Positions 63,423 to 64,000 of a DNA stretch of 64,000 bases are shown here, piece after piece. Positions within the stretch are counted from its first letter, which is position 1, and the number at the start of each line of letters is the position of its first letter. Both the position numbers and the translations under genes were made by a program. Source of the stretch: Thamnaconus septentrionalis. Taxonomy: Eukaryota; Chordata; Actinopteri; Tetraodontiformes; Monacanthidae. Location of the stretch: the NCBI GenBank assembly GCA_009823395.1, contig CM020506.1:919501-983500 (forward strand), written 5' to 3'. The notes under the pieces are model-generated. The model made no database searches and was not told the DNA's origin. It worked only from the letters and a program-made list of their open reading frames with translations.

Positions 63423-64000
63423 CTGTGACAAACATCACGTGTGTCGTGTCAAGGTCAAGGTCATTTGATGGAAATCTGAAGTTTTAACAAGAACCTACAA
63501 ATGATAAATGTTCCAAAGACAAAGAATACTGAGACTTTTAGATGAATATTTACCCCCCAAAACAAAAAAACATCCATGACCGCCATTTTTAATCCTTTTA
63601 AAATGTCATATTGGGCAATTTTCCTTTTACAGATGTTTTCTCACGAAATGTGTTTCCATTCTGTGCTTTACCCCCAGTCAGATGTCCACCCAAATTTCTG
63701 AATTTGTTCTTCTCCCGTTTCAAAGCAGCTTTTAGTGTAAAGCTAACATCAAGCATTTTTGCAGAGGGCTGTACACAGAGGGCTAAAATGCTATGTTCTG
63801 TGAATCTCTATACTTTTTTTTTTTGTTTTTAAATGACTTTTTGTATAACGATTATTTTGAGTTTCCGATGGAAAAAGATCTGAAACATTTCCGACAATCA
63901 CAACCTTATAACAACCTCATAAACCAGTGGATTGTTGTACATGCTTTTATGGGTTCAGAATAGTAAATGCAACTTTTGACATAAAAGGTACCAACCAAAG
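63423..64000. other. Intron of the SLC5A8-like gene, running off the window
   Basis: The acceptor for the exon at 63422 is CTGTGACAAA on the plus strand. No upstream exon of the family (the segment before GGLKAV) is found up to 64000. Contains T runs and AT-rich sequence only. Confidence 0.6.

Noticed and set aside
1..64000. CRISPR array, operon, phage or bacterial features
   Set aside because: Spliced genes and vertebrate repeat families show this is a eukaryotic nuclear sequence; no direct-repeat array of the CRISPR type is present.

Overview
This window looks like the nuclear genome of a teleost fish, probably a percomorph. The evidence is spliced GT-AG genes with short introns, many microsatellites, and dispersed repeats of kinds common in teleosts. 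All coding sequence I can support lies between about 43.2 kb and the right edge. Coordinates were worked out by hand from reading frames, splice sites and remembered vertebrate homologues; no alignment or database search was run.

Region 1 to 43.1 kb has no protein-coding gene that I recognise. It resembles a regulatory gene desert: unique sequence with TAAT-rich, octamer and SOX-like motif clusters, GC-rich islands, microsatellites and several mobile elements. The mobile elements are a 567-bp hAT-type element with a perfect 8-bp target duplication and a doubled left end, a roughly 400-bp terminal-inverted-repeat element, and non-LTR retrotransposon tails. Two acceptor/donor sites fused as CAG|GT after pyrimidine tracts, and one exon-like segment, hint at unrecognised transcription across it.

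Region 43.1 to 64 kb is compact and gene-rich. In order: slc16a1 (+), a proton-coupled monocarboxylate transporter with four coding exons; sycp1 (+), the transverse-filament protein of the meiotic synaptonemal complex, with 34 coding exons in 7.3 kb; a small mucin-like single-pass membrane protein (-) that I cannot name; and the 3' two thirds of a sodium-coupled monocarboxylate transporter of the SLC5A8 type (-), which runs off the right edge. sycp1 and the mucin-like gene are tail to tail. slc16a1 and sycp1 neighbour each other in the same direction, in line with both lying in human 1p13.

The locus therefore holds two mechanistically different transporters of lactate, pyruvate and ketone bodies (H+-coupled and Na+-coupled) within about 20 kb, with a meiosis gene between them. 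The sycp1 promoter region carries a tight cluster of MYB-type sites, which fits germline control.
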